Of a stretch of 64,000 nucleotides of DNA, positions 19,814-31,860 are shown piece after piece. Location: contig JABTTW010000001.1 of assembly GCA_015075745.1 (NCBI GenBank), forward strand, positions 2,542,001-2,606,000. The letters run 5' to 3'. Positions within the stretch are counted from its first letter, which is position 1, and the number at the start of each line of letters is the position of its first letter. The notes beneath the pieces were generated by a model that was not told where the DNA came from, made no database searches, and saw nothing but the letters and a program-made list of their open reading frames with translations. The position numbers were made by a program, and so were the translations under genes. The DNA is from Planctomycetia bacterium (lineage in GTDB: Bacteria; Planctomycetota; Phycisphaerae; UBA1845; UTPLA1).

Positions 19814-21568
19814 TTACTGATCCAGCGCCCGCGCCGCCTCGCGGCCGCTTTCCAAGCCGACAAAGTTGAAGAATCGATCCTGCGGCAATCGAGGAATCGA
19901 GAACATCCTCGCCCGATAGATCGCTTCGTCGTAACGATCGCGCTCGCTCATCGCCCGGCGAAGTCGAGGCGATCGGGTCGGATCAACGACCGGATTGCGG
20001 GCGATGGTGGGAACGGACGGCGCCGCGGCAGCGCTGCCCGCGGCCTGCGGCTCGTCGTCAGAAGGATCCTCATCGCCTGCGGGGATGCCCTCCTCGTCGG
20101 ACTCGGCGTCTTCATCATCAAAATCATCGCTGTTTTCGTCGTCTGATGCGTCATCTTCTTCGGCATCGGCATCATCAGCGTTCGCGTCTTCATCGTCGCT
20201 ATCGTCGGGCGCTACGTCTTCCTCATCGTCCGAGGACTCGTCTTCGTCGTCAGATACGTCGGCGTCCTCGCTGTACTCATCAGCCGACTCATCCGACGCC
20301 GTCGCATCTTCGATCGGCTCTTCGGCGCCTCGGCGACCTTCAAGCGTCAGGTTGGACGGGGCGTTCGGCGGTTCGAGACCGACAACGACATAATCCGTGG
20401 TCGCGTCCACATGATCGACCACTTCGCCGCCGTATCGCTTCACCAGCGCCGCGATGGCTTCGGGCCCGCGAACGTCCGCGGTTCCGTCGAAATCGATGTC
20501 GAACTGACCGACGATGCAGAATCGCTGCTTCTTGGATCGGTCTCGGCTCAGCACGATGTTGCCGATGCTGTCGCCTTCGAGAATGGGATTGTCGGGAGAC
20601 GGCGGCGTCGTGACCCGGCACTCGGCCGTTCGACGATCGACGCTCACGACTTCGATGTGCGCCTTGCCGCGGCCGTCCGCTGGAATCCGCTCTTCCGCCG
20701 AGTAAACGCTGAAGCTCATTCCCAGTCGCACGTTGTCTTCGCGGCCAAGATCGATGTGCACCAGCGAATCGCCCGGCAATGCGCGCATCACTGTTCCTAC
20801 AGGCGTCTGGGCTATGGCCAGTTCCTGTCCGGCGTCGATGCCGGGACCGCGCAGCGAAGCAAGCGCTTCGCGCTGCTGATCCAGCAATGACTCACGCCGA
20901 AGGAGTTCGTCTCGGGCCTTTCGACGCATGTCTACAGATTCGCGCCGGAGGGCGTTCAGGGCGTCCTGCTTCGCGCCGATCTGGCTCGCCAGGGCCTGAG
21001 TCTCGCTGGACTTGATTCGCTCGAATTCGGTCTTGGCGTTCTGCAGCTCGTCAACCTTTGACTTTAATTTTGAAAGATCATCGGCCAGTTTTTTCTGCAA
21101 ATCGGAATGGGCGGCCAGAGCGTCTTTCAGGTCGGCGTTCGCCTTATCGAAGCCGGCCATCAGCTTCGCTTTCGCATCAAGCTCTCCGAGGTAAAGCTGA
21201 TAGAGTTGATCGATCACGCCGACCGAGCCGACCGTCGCCGTCATCTCGTCGGGAGCAGGAACCCGCCCGTCATCGCGAATCTTCGCGAGAGACGCTTCCA
21301 GCTTGTTGCGCGCCGAAACCGGGGCCTCGTTCGCGTCGCCGGTCATGGCGCCGACGACCAAGCCTGCCGATGCCTTCAAGTCTTCCAGTTCCTTGTTGAT
21401 CCGTACCCGCGCCGCCACGGCCTGATCGGCGTTCTGGCTAAGCTGCTCCTGCTGGGTGATGAGCCATATCAGGGCGCCCAGTAGCAGCACGGCGACGATG
21501 ATCGAAACGACCATGCCGATCGTCGTCGCGTTGGATCCTCCGCGTTGCTGGGGAACTGCTCCCGCCAT
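19814..21568 (-). CDS. Membrane-anchored coiled-coil protein with acidic low-complexity region and BRCT-like segment
   Basis: 584 residues; ATG with GAGGAG five bases upstream. A single membrane helix (about residues 17-39) follows a short N-terminus. Residues about 40-250 are a charged coiled coil. After it comes a beta-rich part with GDSLVHIDLGREDNVRLGMS and FSVYSAEERI, like barrel domains that follow coiled coils. Next is a segment resembling BRCT (IAALVKRYGGEVVDHVDAT, then TDYVVVG), and then an Asp/Glu/Ser tract of about 110 residues. The C-terminal 70 residues are basic and aromatic. The topology suggests one membrane pass with the bulk outside or inside the cytoplasm; I cannot decide which. 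Function unknown. Confidence 0.85.
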   Translation of the reverse strand: MAGAVPQQRGGSNATTIGMVVSIIVAVLLLGALIWLITQQEQLSQNADQAVAARVRINKELEDLKASAGLVVGAMTGDANEAPVSARNKLEASLAKIRDDGRVPAPDEMTATVGSVGVIDQLYQLYLGELDAKAKLMAGFDKANADLKDALAAHSDLQKKLADDLSKLKSKVDELQNAKTEFERIKSSETQALASQIGAKQDALNALRRESVDMRRKARDELLRRESLLDQQREALASLRGPGIDAGQELAIAQTPVGTVMRALPGDSLVHIDLGREDNVRLGMSFSVYSAEERIPADGRGKAHIEVVSVDRRTAECRVTTPPSPDNPILEGDSIGNIVLSRDRSKKQRFCIVGQFDIDFDGTADVRGPEAIAALVKRYGGEVVDHVDATTDYVVVGLEPPNAPSNLTLEGRRGAEEPIEDATASDESADEYSEDADVSDDEDESSDDEEDVAPDDSDDEDANADDADAEEDDASDDENSDDFDDEDAESDEEGIPAGDEDPSDDEPQAAGSAAAAPSVPTIARNPVVDPTRSPRLRRAMSERDRYDEAIYRARMFSIPRLPQDRFFNFVGLESGREAARALDQ

Positions 21569-21928
21569 GGCTTCTCCTCGTAATCGACGCTGTGGGCTTA
21601 TCCGCAGTTATCTTCGGATACCGCCCCCCGGCAGTGTGGCTATTCGCTGTAGTCTCGGTCGCTCCGCTGGGGTGGGTACCGTCCGGTAGGCCAACTCAAC
21701 TCTCGGCACAGCAGAGCATACTCAAGTATCTGCGAACCAACCCCGAATGTCAACGTCCGGACCCGTTTCCAGGCCGCTTTAACCGACCGCCCGCCCGGCC
21801 GTCCGCAAATCCGCAAGCTGATAGTTATCCGACTGTCGAACTTATGGGCCCGGCGCGAATCCGACTCACGTCCCGGCTTGACATTCCGTCGCGCCCCGCA
21901 GAAAACCGCCCCGCGAGGCCCACTCGAA
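21569..21928. other. Divergent spacer before polA
   Basis: 360 bp between the leftward coiled-coil gene and polA. It should contain both promoters. I see no RNA gene and no strong promoter match. A TTG at 21878 in the polA frame would add 17 residues, but the conserved DNA polymerase I N-terminus begins at 21929. Confidence 0.5.
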
Positions 21929-24691
<2,763 letters not shown>

Positions 24692-24921
24692 GATGACTTG
24701 TTGATCGGGAGAGTTTATTCTGATGTATCGTGACTAATCTGGCCATTCGATAATCAACAGCAGGCACGAAGTCGACGCGAGGCCAAGTCAGTTACCCGAT
24801 TACGGTCTCTCCTCGAGAACAAGAGACCTACCGTCGTCCAGTCAGAATAAGCCGGGATCGAAGTTGTGGCGCACAATGGCTCAAGGCAGCTTGTCGGATA
24901 ATCCCGTAAAGCGACGATCCA
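24692..24921. other. Spacer with a 7-bp hairpin
   Basis: No coding region seen. GGTCTCT (24804-24810) and AGAGACC (24822-24828) can pair over an 11-base loop. There is no T tract, so it is not an evident terminator of polA; it may be a leader structure for the next gene or chance. Confidence 0.35.
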
Positions 24922-25320
24922 ATGCTGAGATGGCTTATTCCCGAGCTTCGCGGGTTCTATAAATCCCACAACCGAAGTAATGCGTGGAATCGCGCGTGTA
25001 GACCCTTTGCACGCCGGATAATCTTTTTTTATTTGGCGATCCTGGCCGTCGATATCGCTTTCGTTTGTTCGCTATCTTGGCTGGGCGTCCCTGTCCAATA
25101 CAAAGGAATTGCCCGAGCCTTGTCCTTCGTGTTCCTCATAGGTGGACTAATCCTGGGGCCGATCTTGCTGGCTCGAAAGTCAATCAGAAAGAGTCTTCGA
25201 GCTGAACTCCTAGCCCTTCGTCGATGCCCGAGGTGCTTTTATGATGTTCGAGGAATAGAGAACAGTGTCTGTCCAGAGTGCGGGGGCTCGATTTCGTTAG
25301 ATCCCCCAAACTTGGAATGA
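24922..25320 (+). CDS. Small membrane protein with C-terminal zinc ribbon
   Basis: 132 residues. Two hydrophobic helices (about residues 34-55 and 64-84) are followed by a basic linker and a zinc ribbon with two Cys pairs, RRCPRCFYDVRG and CPECGGSIS. This layout, membrane helices plus a CPxC...CPEC knuckle with a YD[VL]RG sequence, recurs in planctomycete genomes without known function. The base composition is more AT-rich than polA. Confidence 0.75.
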   Translation: MLRWLIPELRGFYKSHNRSNAWNRACRPFARRIIFFYLAILAVDIAFVCSLSWLGVPVQYKGIARALSFVFLIGGLILGPILLARKSIRKSLRAELLALRRCPRCFYDVRGIENSVCPECGGSISLDPPNLE

Positions 25321-25410
25321 TTTTTCGACGTTATTAATTCCGTTGGTCCAATCGTCATTTTCCAATAGAATGGTCGCGGTGTGTTACAGAAGAGTCTTGG
25401 GAGGGAAGTG

Positions 25411-25587
25411 ATGAGCCGCTTTCTTCAGCAGCTCGATCTGGGCAAAGGCGATTACTCGAAGGATCGCCACGAATGGGTCGACAAGACATCGCTGGAAGAT
25501 ATCAAGAAGCTCTCCCGTAAGAAGGCCGGCGCGATGAAGAAGACCGCTGGAAAGTCTCGACGTACTCGCAACCGTGATTCTAAGTAA
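25411..25587 (+). CDS. Small basic protein
   Basis: 58 residues from the ATG at 25411, chosen because GGGAGGG lies close upstream; an in-frame start at 25381 has no such site. The N-terminal half (MSRFLQQLDLGKGDYSKD) is mixed and the C-terminal half is very rich in Lys and Arg, suggesting binding to nucleic acid. Not recognised. Confidence 0.6.
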   Translation: MSRFLQQLDLGKGDYSKDRHEWVDKTSLEDIKKLSRKKAGAMKKTAGKSRRTRNRDSK

Positions 25588-25623
25588 TTGCTTCACCGCT
25601 CCCGTCCGTATAGCCTTCTAATC

Positions 25624-25722
25624 ATGCGCCGGGAATCCTTGATATTCGCGCTTGCATTTCTGCTCCCGTATTCTAACGGCTCAATTCTTGCCGACGACAC
25701 TACATCTGATCGGGCCGAATAG
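25624..25722 (+). pseudogene. Orphan signal peptide, remnant of a secreted protein
   Basis: An ATG frame gives MRRESLIFALAFLLPYSNG and a few more residues to ILADD, a good type I signal peptide, then stops with TAG after 32 codons. A GH31 C-terminal fragment begins about 20 bp further on in another frame. I read this as the front end of a secreted enzyme gene whose middle has been deleted. Confidence 0.5.
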
Positions 25723-25741
25723 GTATTGATAATGCTGGGCG

Positions 25742-25926
25742 CAGTTCGCCGGCGGGCAGACGATCGAGGTGAAAGCCCCGCTGGACCGCATGCCGCTCTT
25801 TGTTCGCGCCGGTGCGATCATCCCCATGCTCCCGGACGAGATCGACACGCTCATCCCGCGCCACGCGGCCATGTCGAAAGACGTGATTGCCGTCGATGAC
25901 CGCCGCGTGCTGCAAGTCCGACCCCG
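25742..25926 (+). pseudogene. Glycoside hydrolase family 31 C-terminal fragment
   Basis: The frame reads FAGGQTIEVKAPLDRMPLFV then RAGAIIPMLPDEIDTLIP and a later DDRRVLQV. This is the beta-sandwich segment after the catalytic barrel of GH31 alpha-glucosidases/xylosidases, where an APLDRxPLFVRAGxIIPM stretch is typical. No catalytic barrel is present upstream, so it is a fossil. Together with the signal peptide just before it, it suggests loss of a polysaccharide-degrading enzyme. Confidence 0.65.
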
Positions 25927-25930
25927 TCGA

Positions 25931-26006
25931 TCAAAGCAGACAGTTCACCAAGATGGCAATGTCATCGGTAGTATTCGCACAGTCGCCGTTCATGTCCGAG
26001 CTCGCG
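25931..26006 (-). pseudogene. Dockerin-like C-terminal fragment
   Basis: On the minus strand the frame ends SSDMNGDCANTTDDIAILVN then CLL and a TGA stop. The pattern DxNGDC...DDIAILVNCL is the Ca-binding repeat found at the C-terminus of many planctomycete exoproteins. No long upstream frame remains; the DNA continues straight into the 5' end of the next gene on the other strand. Confidence 0.6.
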
Positions 26007-26091
26007 GAACCCCGGTGATTCGCCGGGGTGGTGCGATACAGAAAGCCCAGACCTCTCTACAATCCACCAAGATGACCCAGGGAGGATCGGC

Positions 26092-27024
26092 ATGAATCGC
26101 ATTTTGGCTGTCACCCGTCTTGCGTTTCTCGCGGTGGGGGCGCTTACCGCCGCGGCCTGCGCCAAGCCCATGCTCAACCTCCAGGACTGCATCGCCGCGC
26201 CCGACGGCAAGACCCTCCTCGTCGCCGACATCAGACGAGAAACTTTCTTCGGTCTCGCCAAGGATGTCGAGGATCGACCCGTTAAGTTTTTCGCCGGGGA
26301 CAAGGAACTCGGCGTTGCAGTCGGCCGTGAAGACGGCATCTCCATCCTCGAGTGCACGCTGCCTGATAAGAAAATCGAGACGATTCAGGCGACAGCCGAT
26401 ATCAACGGAGTCGAGCTTCGCGCCGAGGCCCGCGTGTTCCGCTGGGACCCGCGGCGCGTCGTGGTTGTTCTCGACATCGACGATACGATCTGCAGAACCG
26501 ACATGGACGACGTTCTCTTCGATGAGGAGGATGACTCCAAGGCATTCAAAAACGCCCGCGAGACCCTGACGGCGCTGACCGACGACTACGAGCTGCTCTA
26601 TCTCACTGCCCGTCCATCGTTCCTTCTTGAGAAGACCAAGAAGTGGCTGGCGATGCGCGAGTTTCCCGCTGCGCCGATCATTGTGTCCCAGCGCAAGAGC
26701 GATCTGCTCAGGCAGGGCGTCTTCAAGGAGCGAGTCCTCGATCGATTGAAACGCACCTGGCCGAACATCCTGATCGGTGTCGGCGATCGCGCGTCCGACG
26801 CCCACGCCTACGGTGAGGCCGGGATCCTCTCTATCATCATTAGCAAAAAGGGCGACAACGATTTCGGCCGGCATAGCCTGCTCATGCCCGACTGGGCGAC
26901 GATCAAGGCGTTCTTCGCCAATAATCGCAAGGTGCTGACCGATCCCCGCGCGTGCAGGGACGCCGTTGACGGAAAGCAGCCGCTCTTGCTCGTTGTGAAC
27001 CCATTTAATAAAAAAGAGAACTGA
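26092..27024 (+). CDS. Exported LNS2/HAD-like phosphatase homologue
   Basis: 310 residues; the ATG follows GGGAGG. The N-terminus has a signal peptide, possibly lipoprotein type (LTAAAC). A beta-rich region of about 90 residues precedes a HAD-like domain with motif I VVVVLDIDDTICRTD (about residue 125), motif II YLTARPS, a Lys region (KSDLLRQGVFKE) and the acidic motif GVGDRASDAHAYGEAGI. The layout resembles the LNS2 domain of lipins and PITP-type proteins; bacterial members are annotated as DUF2183/LNS2-like. The substrate may be a phospholipid such as phosphatidate, by homology only. Confidence 0.75.
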   Translation: MNRILAVTRLAFLAVGALTAAACAKPMLNLQDCIAAPDGKTLLVADIRRETFFGLAKDVEDRPVKFFAGDKELGVAVGREDGISILECTLPDKKIETIQATADINGVELRAEARVFRWDPRRVVVVLDIDDTICRTDMDDVLFDEEDDSKAFKNARETLTALTDDYELLYLTARPSFLLEKTKKWLAMREFPAAPIIVSQRKSDLLRQGVFKERVLDRLKRTWPNILIGVGDRASDAHAYGEAGILSIIISKKGDNDFGRHSLLMPDWATIKAFFANNRKVLTDPRACRDAVDGKQPLLLVVNPFNKKEN

Positions 27025-27074
27025 CCTTTGGTGACGATCCGCCCCCGGATCAACCCGCCACGGAGAGACCATCC

Positions 27075-28109
27075 ATGAAGCTTCGACGACTCGGCAACAC
27101 CGGCATTCAAGTCTCGGAACTCTGCCTTGGAACGATGAACTTCGGCATGGCCGACTGGGGCGTGGACGAAAAGACCAGCCTCGATGTCATCGCCGCCTAT
27201 TTCGACGCCGGCGGGAACTTCATCGACACCGCCGACGTCTATTCCAAGGGCGTCAGCGAGGAAATCTGCGCCAAGGGCATCAAAGGCCGGCGCGATCGCG
27301 TCATCGTCGCCACCAAGGGCCACTTTCCCGTCGTGAAGAAGTTCGGCGAGCCACCGGAACACGAAAACGCCACCGGCTCCAGCCGCCGCCACCTGACCAT
27401 CGCCCTGCACGACAGCCTGCGCCGCCTCGGCACCGACTACATCGATCTTTATCAGGTTCACTGCTGGGACTGGCACACGCCCATCGAAGAGACCCTCAGC
27501 ACGCTGAACGACTTCGTTCGCAGCGGCAAGGTGCGCTACGTCGGCCTCTCTAATTTCGATTCGTGGCAGATCGCCGAGAGTCGGCAGCTCGCCATGCGCT
27601 GGAACTGGGAGCCCTTCGTCACTGCCCAGATGCAATACAGCCTCGTCTGCCGCGACATCGAGACCGGCGTCATGCCCGTCTGCGAGCGATATGGCATCGG
27701 CATTCTTCCGTGGAGTCCGCTGGGCGGCGGTGTCCTGTCCGGCAAGTACGAGGGAACCGGCGCCGGCCCCAAGGGCTCGCGTTTCGGCGACACGCCCGAC
27801 GAGCCGAATTCCTGGCGTCGGCAATTCGTGAACGAGCGAAATCTAAAAGTCGTCGAAGCGGTCAAGCAAATCGCGTCGGCCCATCGCACGACGCCGATCG
27901 CGGTCGCCATTAACTGGGTGATGAATCGTCCCGCGGTCAGCAGCGTGATCATCGGCCCGAAGCGGGTTGAGCAATTGACGGACAATCTCGCGGCCTGCGA
28001 GTTGAAGCTAAGCGGCGAGGAGTTGGCGAAGCTCGACGAAGCGAGTCGCCCGGCGCCGACCTACCCGCACCAGTTCATCATGAAAACCGCGAGGAACGCG
28101 GGGATGTAA
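27075..28109 (+). CDS. Aldo/keto reductase
   Basis: 344 residues. The start follows GGAGA and begins MKLRRLGNTGIQVSELCLG, characteristic of the family. The catalytic tetrad is visible: Asp and Tyr in FIDTADVYSKG, Lys in VIVATKGHF, and His in DLYQVHCWD. The NADPH-binding end includes SSVIIGPKRVEQLTDNL. It belongs to the beta-subunit-like (YghZ/IolS) type. Substrate unknown. It starts 50 bp after the LNS2-like gene. Confidence 0.95.
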   Translation: MKLRRLGNTGIQVSELCLGTMNFGMADWGVDEKTSLDVIAAYFDAGGNFIDTADVYSKGVSEEICAKGIKGRRDRVIVATKGHFPVVKKFGEPPEHENATGSSRRHLTIALHDSLRRLGTDYIDLYQVHCWDWHTPIEETLSTLNDFVRSGKVRYVGLSNFDSWQIAESRQLAMRWNWEPFVTAQMQYSLVCRDIETGVMPVCERYGIGILPWSPLGGGVLSGKYEGTGAGPKGSRFGDTPDEPNSWRRQFVNERNLKVVEAVKQIASAHRTTPIAVAINWVMNRPAVSSVIIGPKRVEQLTDNLAACELKLSGEELAKLDEASRPAPTYPHQFIMKTARNAGM

Positions 28110-28217
28110 CGTTCGCCGCACCGTTAAGGCGGGGGGCCGCTGCGGATACCTCAAACCCGGGCTGGAGCCGGTAACGTGTCCGGTAAGCTTTCTGGTCCTT
28201 TTGGCGGCCCTGAAACC

Positions 28218-28250
28218 TCCATAACATGGTGTCGTATATATTGTTATGGA
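28218..28250. repeat. 9-bp inverted repeat upstream of the trnT-tuf promoter
   Basis: TCCATAACA (28218-28226) and TGTTATGGA (28242-28250) are perfect inverted repeats with 15 bases between them. It lies about 60 bp upstream of the predicted -35 box. It could be an activator site or a transcript structure downstream of the reductase gene. Confidence 0.5.
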
Positions 28251-28310
28251 CGGTGCATTTGAACCGATAGATACGGTGTGGTCGCTCCTGAACTTGGGCA
28301 TGGCGCAGCA

Positions 28311-28338
28311 TTGACGCCCTTTAGCAAGGCCTTATACT
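28311..28338 (+). promoter_or_regulatory. Predicted sigma-70 promoter of the trnT-tuf operon
   Basis: TTGACG (28311-28316), a 16-base spacer and TATACT (28333-28338), close to consensus. The expected transcript start near 28345 is about 90 bp before tRNA-Thr. I see no other promoter of this quality before tuf, so trnT and tuf are probably one primary transcript. Confidence 0.7.
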
Positions 28339-28436
28339 GGCGGGTCTTACTTGCAGGCTGGCGCGCGACCTCGAGCGATCTTCCGGCCGCTGTGACATGC
28401 TTCGGCGGCAAATCGGACGAGTGAATTTTTGTCCCT

Positions 28437-28509
<73 letters not shown>

Positions 28510-28800
28510 TTCGCAGACGATTCTTCCGAGTTTCTCGGATGACGCGGCCGCTCGAAGGCGCGGCGGGTGCGTCGGCGGTCGGGCTGCCTTACACTAGTTG
28601 GCCGACTCGCGGAGTGCGAGCCGTTTACCGATGACCGCACCGGTGAACGCGGCATTATTCTGATGGTTGATCGTAGCGAAGCTTGAATCGGTCAGCCGCG
28701 TTCGACGAATCGACGCGTGGCGACCGTTGTATGGTGTTGACGGAAAACTGACTCTCAAAGATTGACTCAGACATAAGTAGGACTCGGAGGAATCGCTGGA
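28510..28800 (+). other. Leader between tRNA-Thr and tuf
   Basis: 291 bp without a gene. The only clear site is GGAGG ten bases before the tuf start codon. TTGACG at about 28739 has no matching -10 box at proper distance. Confidence 0.5.
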
Positions 28801-30009
<1,209 letters not shown>

Positions 30010-30109
30010 CGAGTTGTTTGAATTCCAGTTATTCCGGTCAGGGTGGTGTCCGGAGGTTTTCCTCCTGACGCCCCCAGCCGGGTGCAGACGAGCATGAGCG
30101 GTGTGACCG

Positions 30110-30286
30110 ATGGCCAAAGCAAGCAAAAGAGAATGGGTCTGGTTGGAGTGCACCGAGACCGGCGATCTGAATTACCGAACCCAGGTAAACGTATCGCAGG
30201 GTGTCCCGGAGAAGCTCAAGGCAGGCCTGAACAAATTCTGTCCGAAGCTCCGCCGCCACACGCTCCACAAAATCAAGCGGAAGTGA
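30110..30286 (+). CDS. rpmG: 50S ribosomal protein L33
   Basis: 58 codons starting MAKASKREWVWLECTETGDL and ending in a basic tail HTLHKIKRK. The position between tuf and secE is the usual one for rpmG. Zinc-binding L33 proteins carry two CxxC pairs; here each pair has only one Cys (Cys14 in LECTETG, Cys44 in KFCPKL), so zinc is probably not bound in the usual way. Upstream at 30052-30065 GGAGG-TTTT-CCTCC can form a short hairpin. Confidence 0.9.
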   Translation: MAKASKREWVWLECTETGDLNYRTQVNVSQGVPEKLKAGLNKFCPKLRRHTLHKIKRK

Positions 30287-30388
30287 TGGCGCGCCGCGTG
30301 CTCGCCCGCCCACTGAGTGTCCCGGCCCTCTTCGTGAGGGCTATGATCTCCGATGGCACGTTGCCTGAGGTGAATCGCTTGAGTTTGA

Positions 30389-30461
30389 AGGAGCGTAGCT
30401 CAATTGGTAGAGCACCGGTTTCCAAAACCGGCGGTTGGGGGTTCGAGTCCCTTCGCTCCTG
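30389..30461 (+). tRNA. trnW: tRNA-Trp (anticodon CCA)
   Basis: Acceptor AGGAGCG/CGCTCCT, D-arm GCTCAATTGGTAGAGC, anticodon stem CCGGT/ACCGG with loop TTCCAAA (anticodon CCA), and T-arm with loop TTCGAGT and two G-T pairs; discriminator G. CCA is not encoded. The tRNA-Trp before secE is a conserved arrangement. Confidence 0.97.
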
Positions 30462-30515
30462 TTGTCCGGGCGGCACGTTCGCCGCTTTGCCGCAGGTTGC
30501 GAAACCGAGTGTCCG

Positions 30516-31106
30516 ATGAATAAGAATGATGACAAATCCAGCAGCCGACCACACAGCTCCGGCGCGACCGCTGTTGCTGAAAAGAGGCCCCCGATGAAAG
30601 ACTCGTCCGGCGGCGACCGCAATGGGGGATACGCTGACGCTTCGCAATTTGCCGGCCAATCGCAGGCGCCGCGCCAGGACGGCGGCGGCTTCTTCGATAT
30701 TTACAAGCCGTCGCAGGGCTACAACACCCGGGTCTGGACCGGTGTCGCCTATGGCATGATGGTTTGCTGGCTGGCTTACTGGCTGTACGAAAAGTTTGAG
30801 ATCGTCGGCGAAGGCGCCACCACCAAGTACATTCAGGTCGGCGTCGCCGTGACCACGATCATCGGCTTCGGCCTGCTCGGCTACTGGTGTCTCGCCCTGA
30901 ACCGGAAGATTTGCGACTTTCTCATCGCTACTGAAGGCGAGATGAAGAAGGTCAACTGGACGAGCCGCAAGGAAATATTCGGATCCACCAAGGTCGTGAT
31001 CTTCGTCCTGGTCTTCATGAGCATTTTGCTTTTCGTGGTGGATATTATCTTCATGGTATTCTTCAGAACGATCGGCGTTCTGCAGGCCGGCGGCAGCATT
31101 CTCTAA
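30516..31106 (+). CDS. secE: Preprotein translocase subunit SecE (extended form)
   Basis: 196 residues from the ATG at 30516; the open frame upstream runs through the tRNA and is not coding. An N-terminal hydrophilic, disordered stretch of about 65 residues is followed by three hydrophobic helices: WTGVAYGMMVCWLAYWLYE, a second about residues 108-130, and the conserved C-terminal helix (KVVIFVLVFMSILLFVVDII) preceded by the SecE signature GEMKKVNWTSRKEI. Many bacteria have a one-helix SecE; this one, like the E. coli type, has three. It clamps SecY in the Sec channel. Confidence 0.95.
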   Translation: MNKNDDKSSSRPHSSGATAVAEKRPPMKDSSGGDRNGGYADASQFAGQSQAPRQDGGGFFDIYKPSQGYNTRVWTGVAYGMMVCWLAYWLYEKFEIVGEGATTKYIQVGVAVTTIIGFGLLGYWCLALNRKICDFLIATEGEMKKVNWTSRKEIFGSTKVVIFVLVFMSILLFVVDIIFMVFFRTIGVLQAGGSIL

Positions 31107-31151
31107 GGCGTGTCTCGGATGACAGATGCGGAACTCGAAGGAGTTGAGGTC

Positions 31152-31811
31152 ATGAGCGGCGAGTCCCCTCACGACAACCAACCGAACGCTGCGGACGAGC
31201 CGGTCCCGGCCCCCGCGGCCCCTGCGCCGAAGAGGCCGCCCGCGTCCGCCGGTGCGCTGCCCATGCACTGGTACGTCCTCCGCGTTGCCAGCAACTGCGA
31301 GGACCGCGTCTGTGAAGCCCTGTCCCGCAAAGTGAAGATCGAGCGGCTTGAGGACCGCATCGGCCGCGTCCTCGTCCCCACCCAGCGCGAAAAGCGGATG
31401 CGGGCCGGTGTCGCACGCGTCTTTGATCGCAAGCTCTATCCCGGCTACGTCTTCGTGGAGATGGCCACCGAAGAGGACGGCAGCATTCCCGAAGACGTCT
31501 GGTTTCTGGTTCGTGAGACCATGAGCGTCGGTGATTTCATCGGCTCCGATGGCAAGCCCACCGCGATGAAGCCCCACGACGTCGAAAAAATGCTCGCGGT
31601 CATCGAGAAGTCCGCCGAGCAGCCCACCCTGGCCGGTATGGCCGGCATGAAGAAGGGCGACCCCATCAAGGTCAAGGAAGGCCCATTCGAGAACTTTGAA
31701 GGCGAAATTGACGAAGTCTTCCCCGACAAGGGGCAGGTTCGCGTCATCGTCACCATCTTCGGTCGGGCGACACCCATCGAATTGGAATACTGGCAGATTG
31801 AACAGGCCTAA
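31152..31811 (+). CDS. nusG: Transcription termination/antitermination protein NusG
   Basis: I start at the ATG at 31152 because AAGGAG lies eight bases upstream; ATG 31119 and GTG 31110 are in frame and would add 11 to 14 residues. The 219-residue product has an Ala/Pro-rich N-terminal extension of about 35 residues, then the NGN domain (WYVLRVASNCEDRVCEAL, RKLYPGYVFVEM) and a C-terminal KOW domain (KKGDPIKVKEGPFENFEGEI). NusG binds RNA polymerase and couples it to Rho or ribosomes. Confidence 0.96.
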   Translation: MSGESPHDNQPNAADEPVPAPAAPAPKRPPASAGALPMHWYVLRVASNCEDRVCEALSRKVKIERLEDRIGRVLVPTQREKRMRAGVARVFDRKLYPGYVFVEMATEEDGSIPEDVWFLVRETMSVGDFIGSDGKPTAMKPHDVEKMLAVIEKSAEQPTLAGMAGMKKGDPIKVKEGPFENFEGEIDEVFPDKGQVRVIVTIFGRATPIELEYWQIEQA

Positions 31812-31860
31812 AAGGGCCGTGTCGCCGACGACTGGCGATTAACACCGAGGCGGTAGCAAC

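Noticed and set aside
28736-28770. Second promoter directly before tuf
   Set aside because: TTGACG is present near 28739, but no -10 box is found at 16-18 bases.
30052-30065. Possible terminator after tuf (GGAGG-TTTT-CCTCC)
   Set aside because: Short stem, no T tract, and competing pairing with nearby GTCAGG/CCTGAC; not reliable as a terminator.
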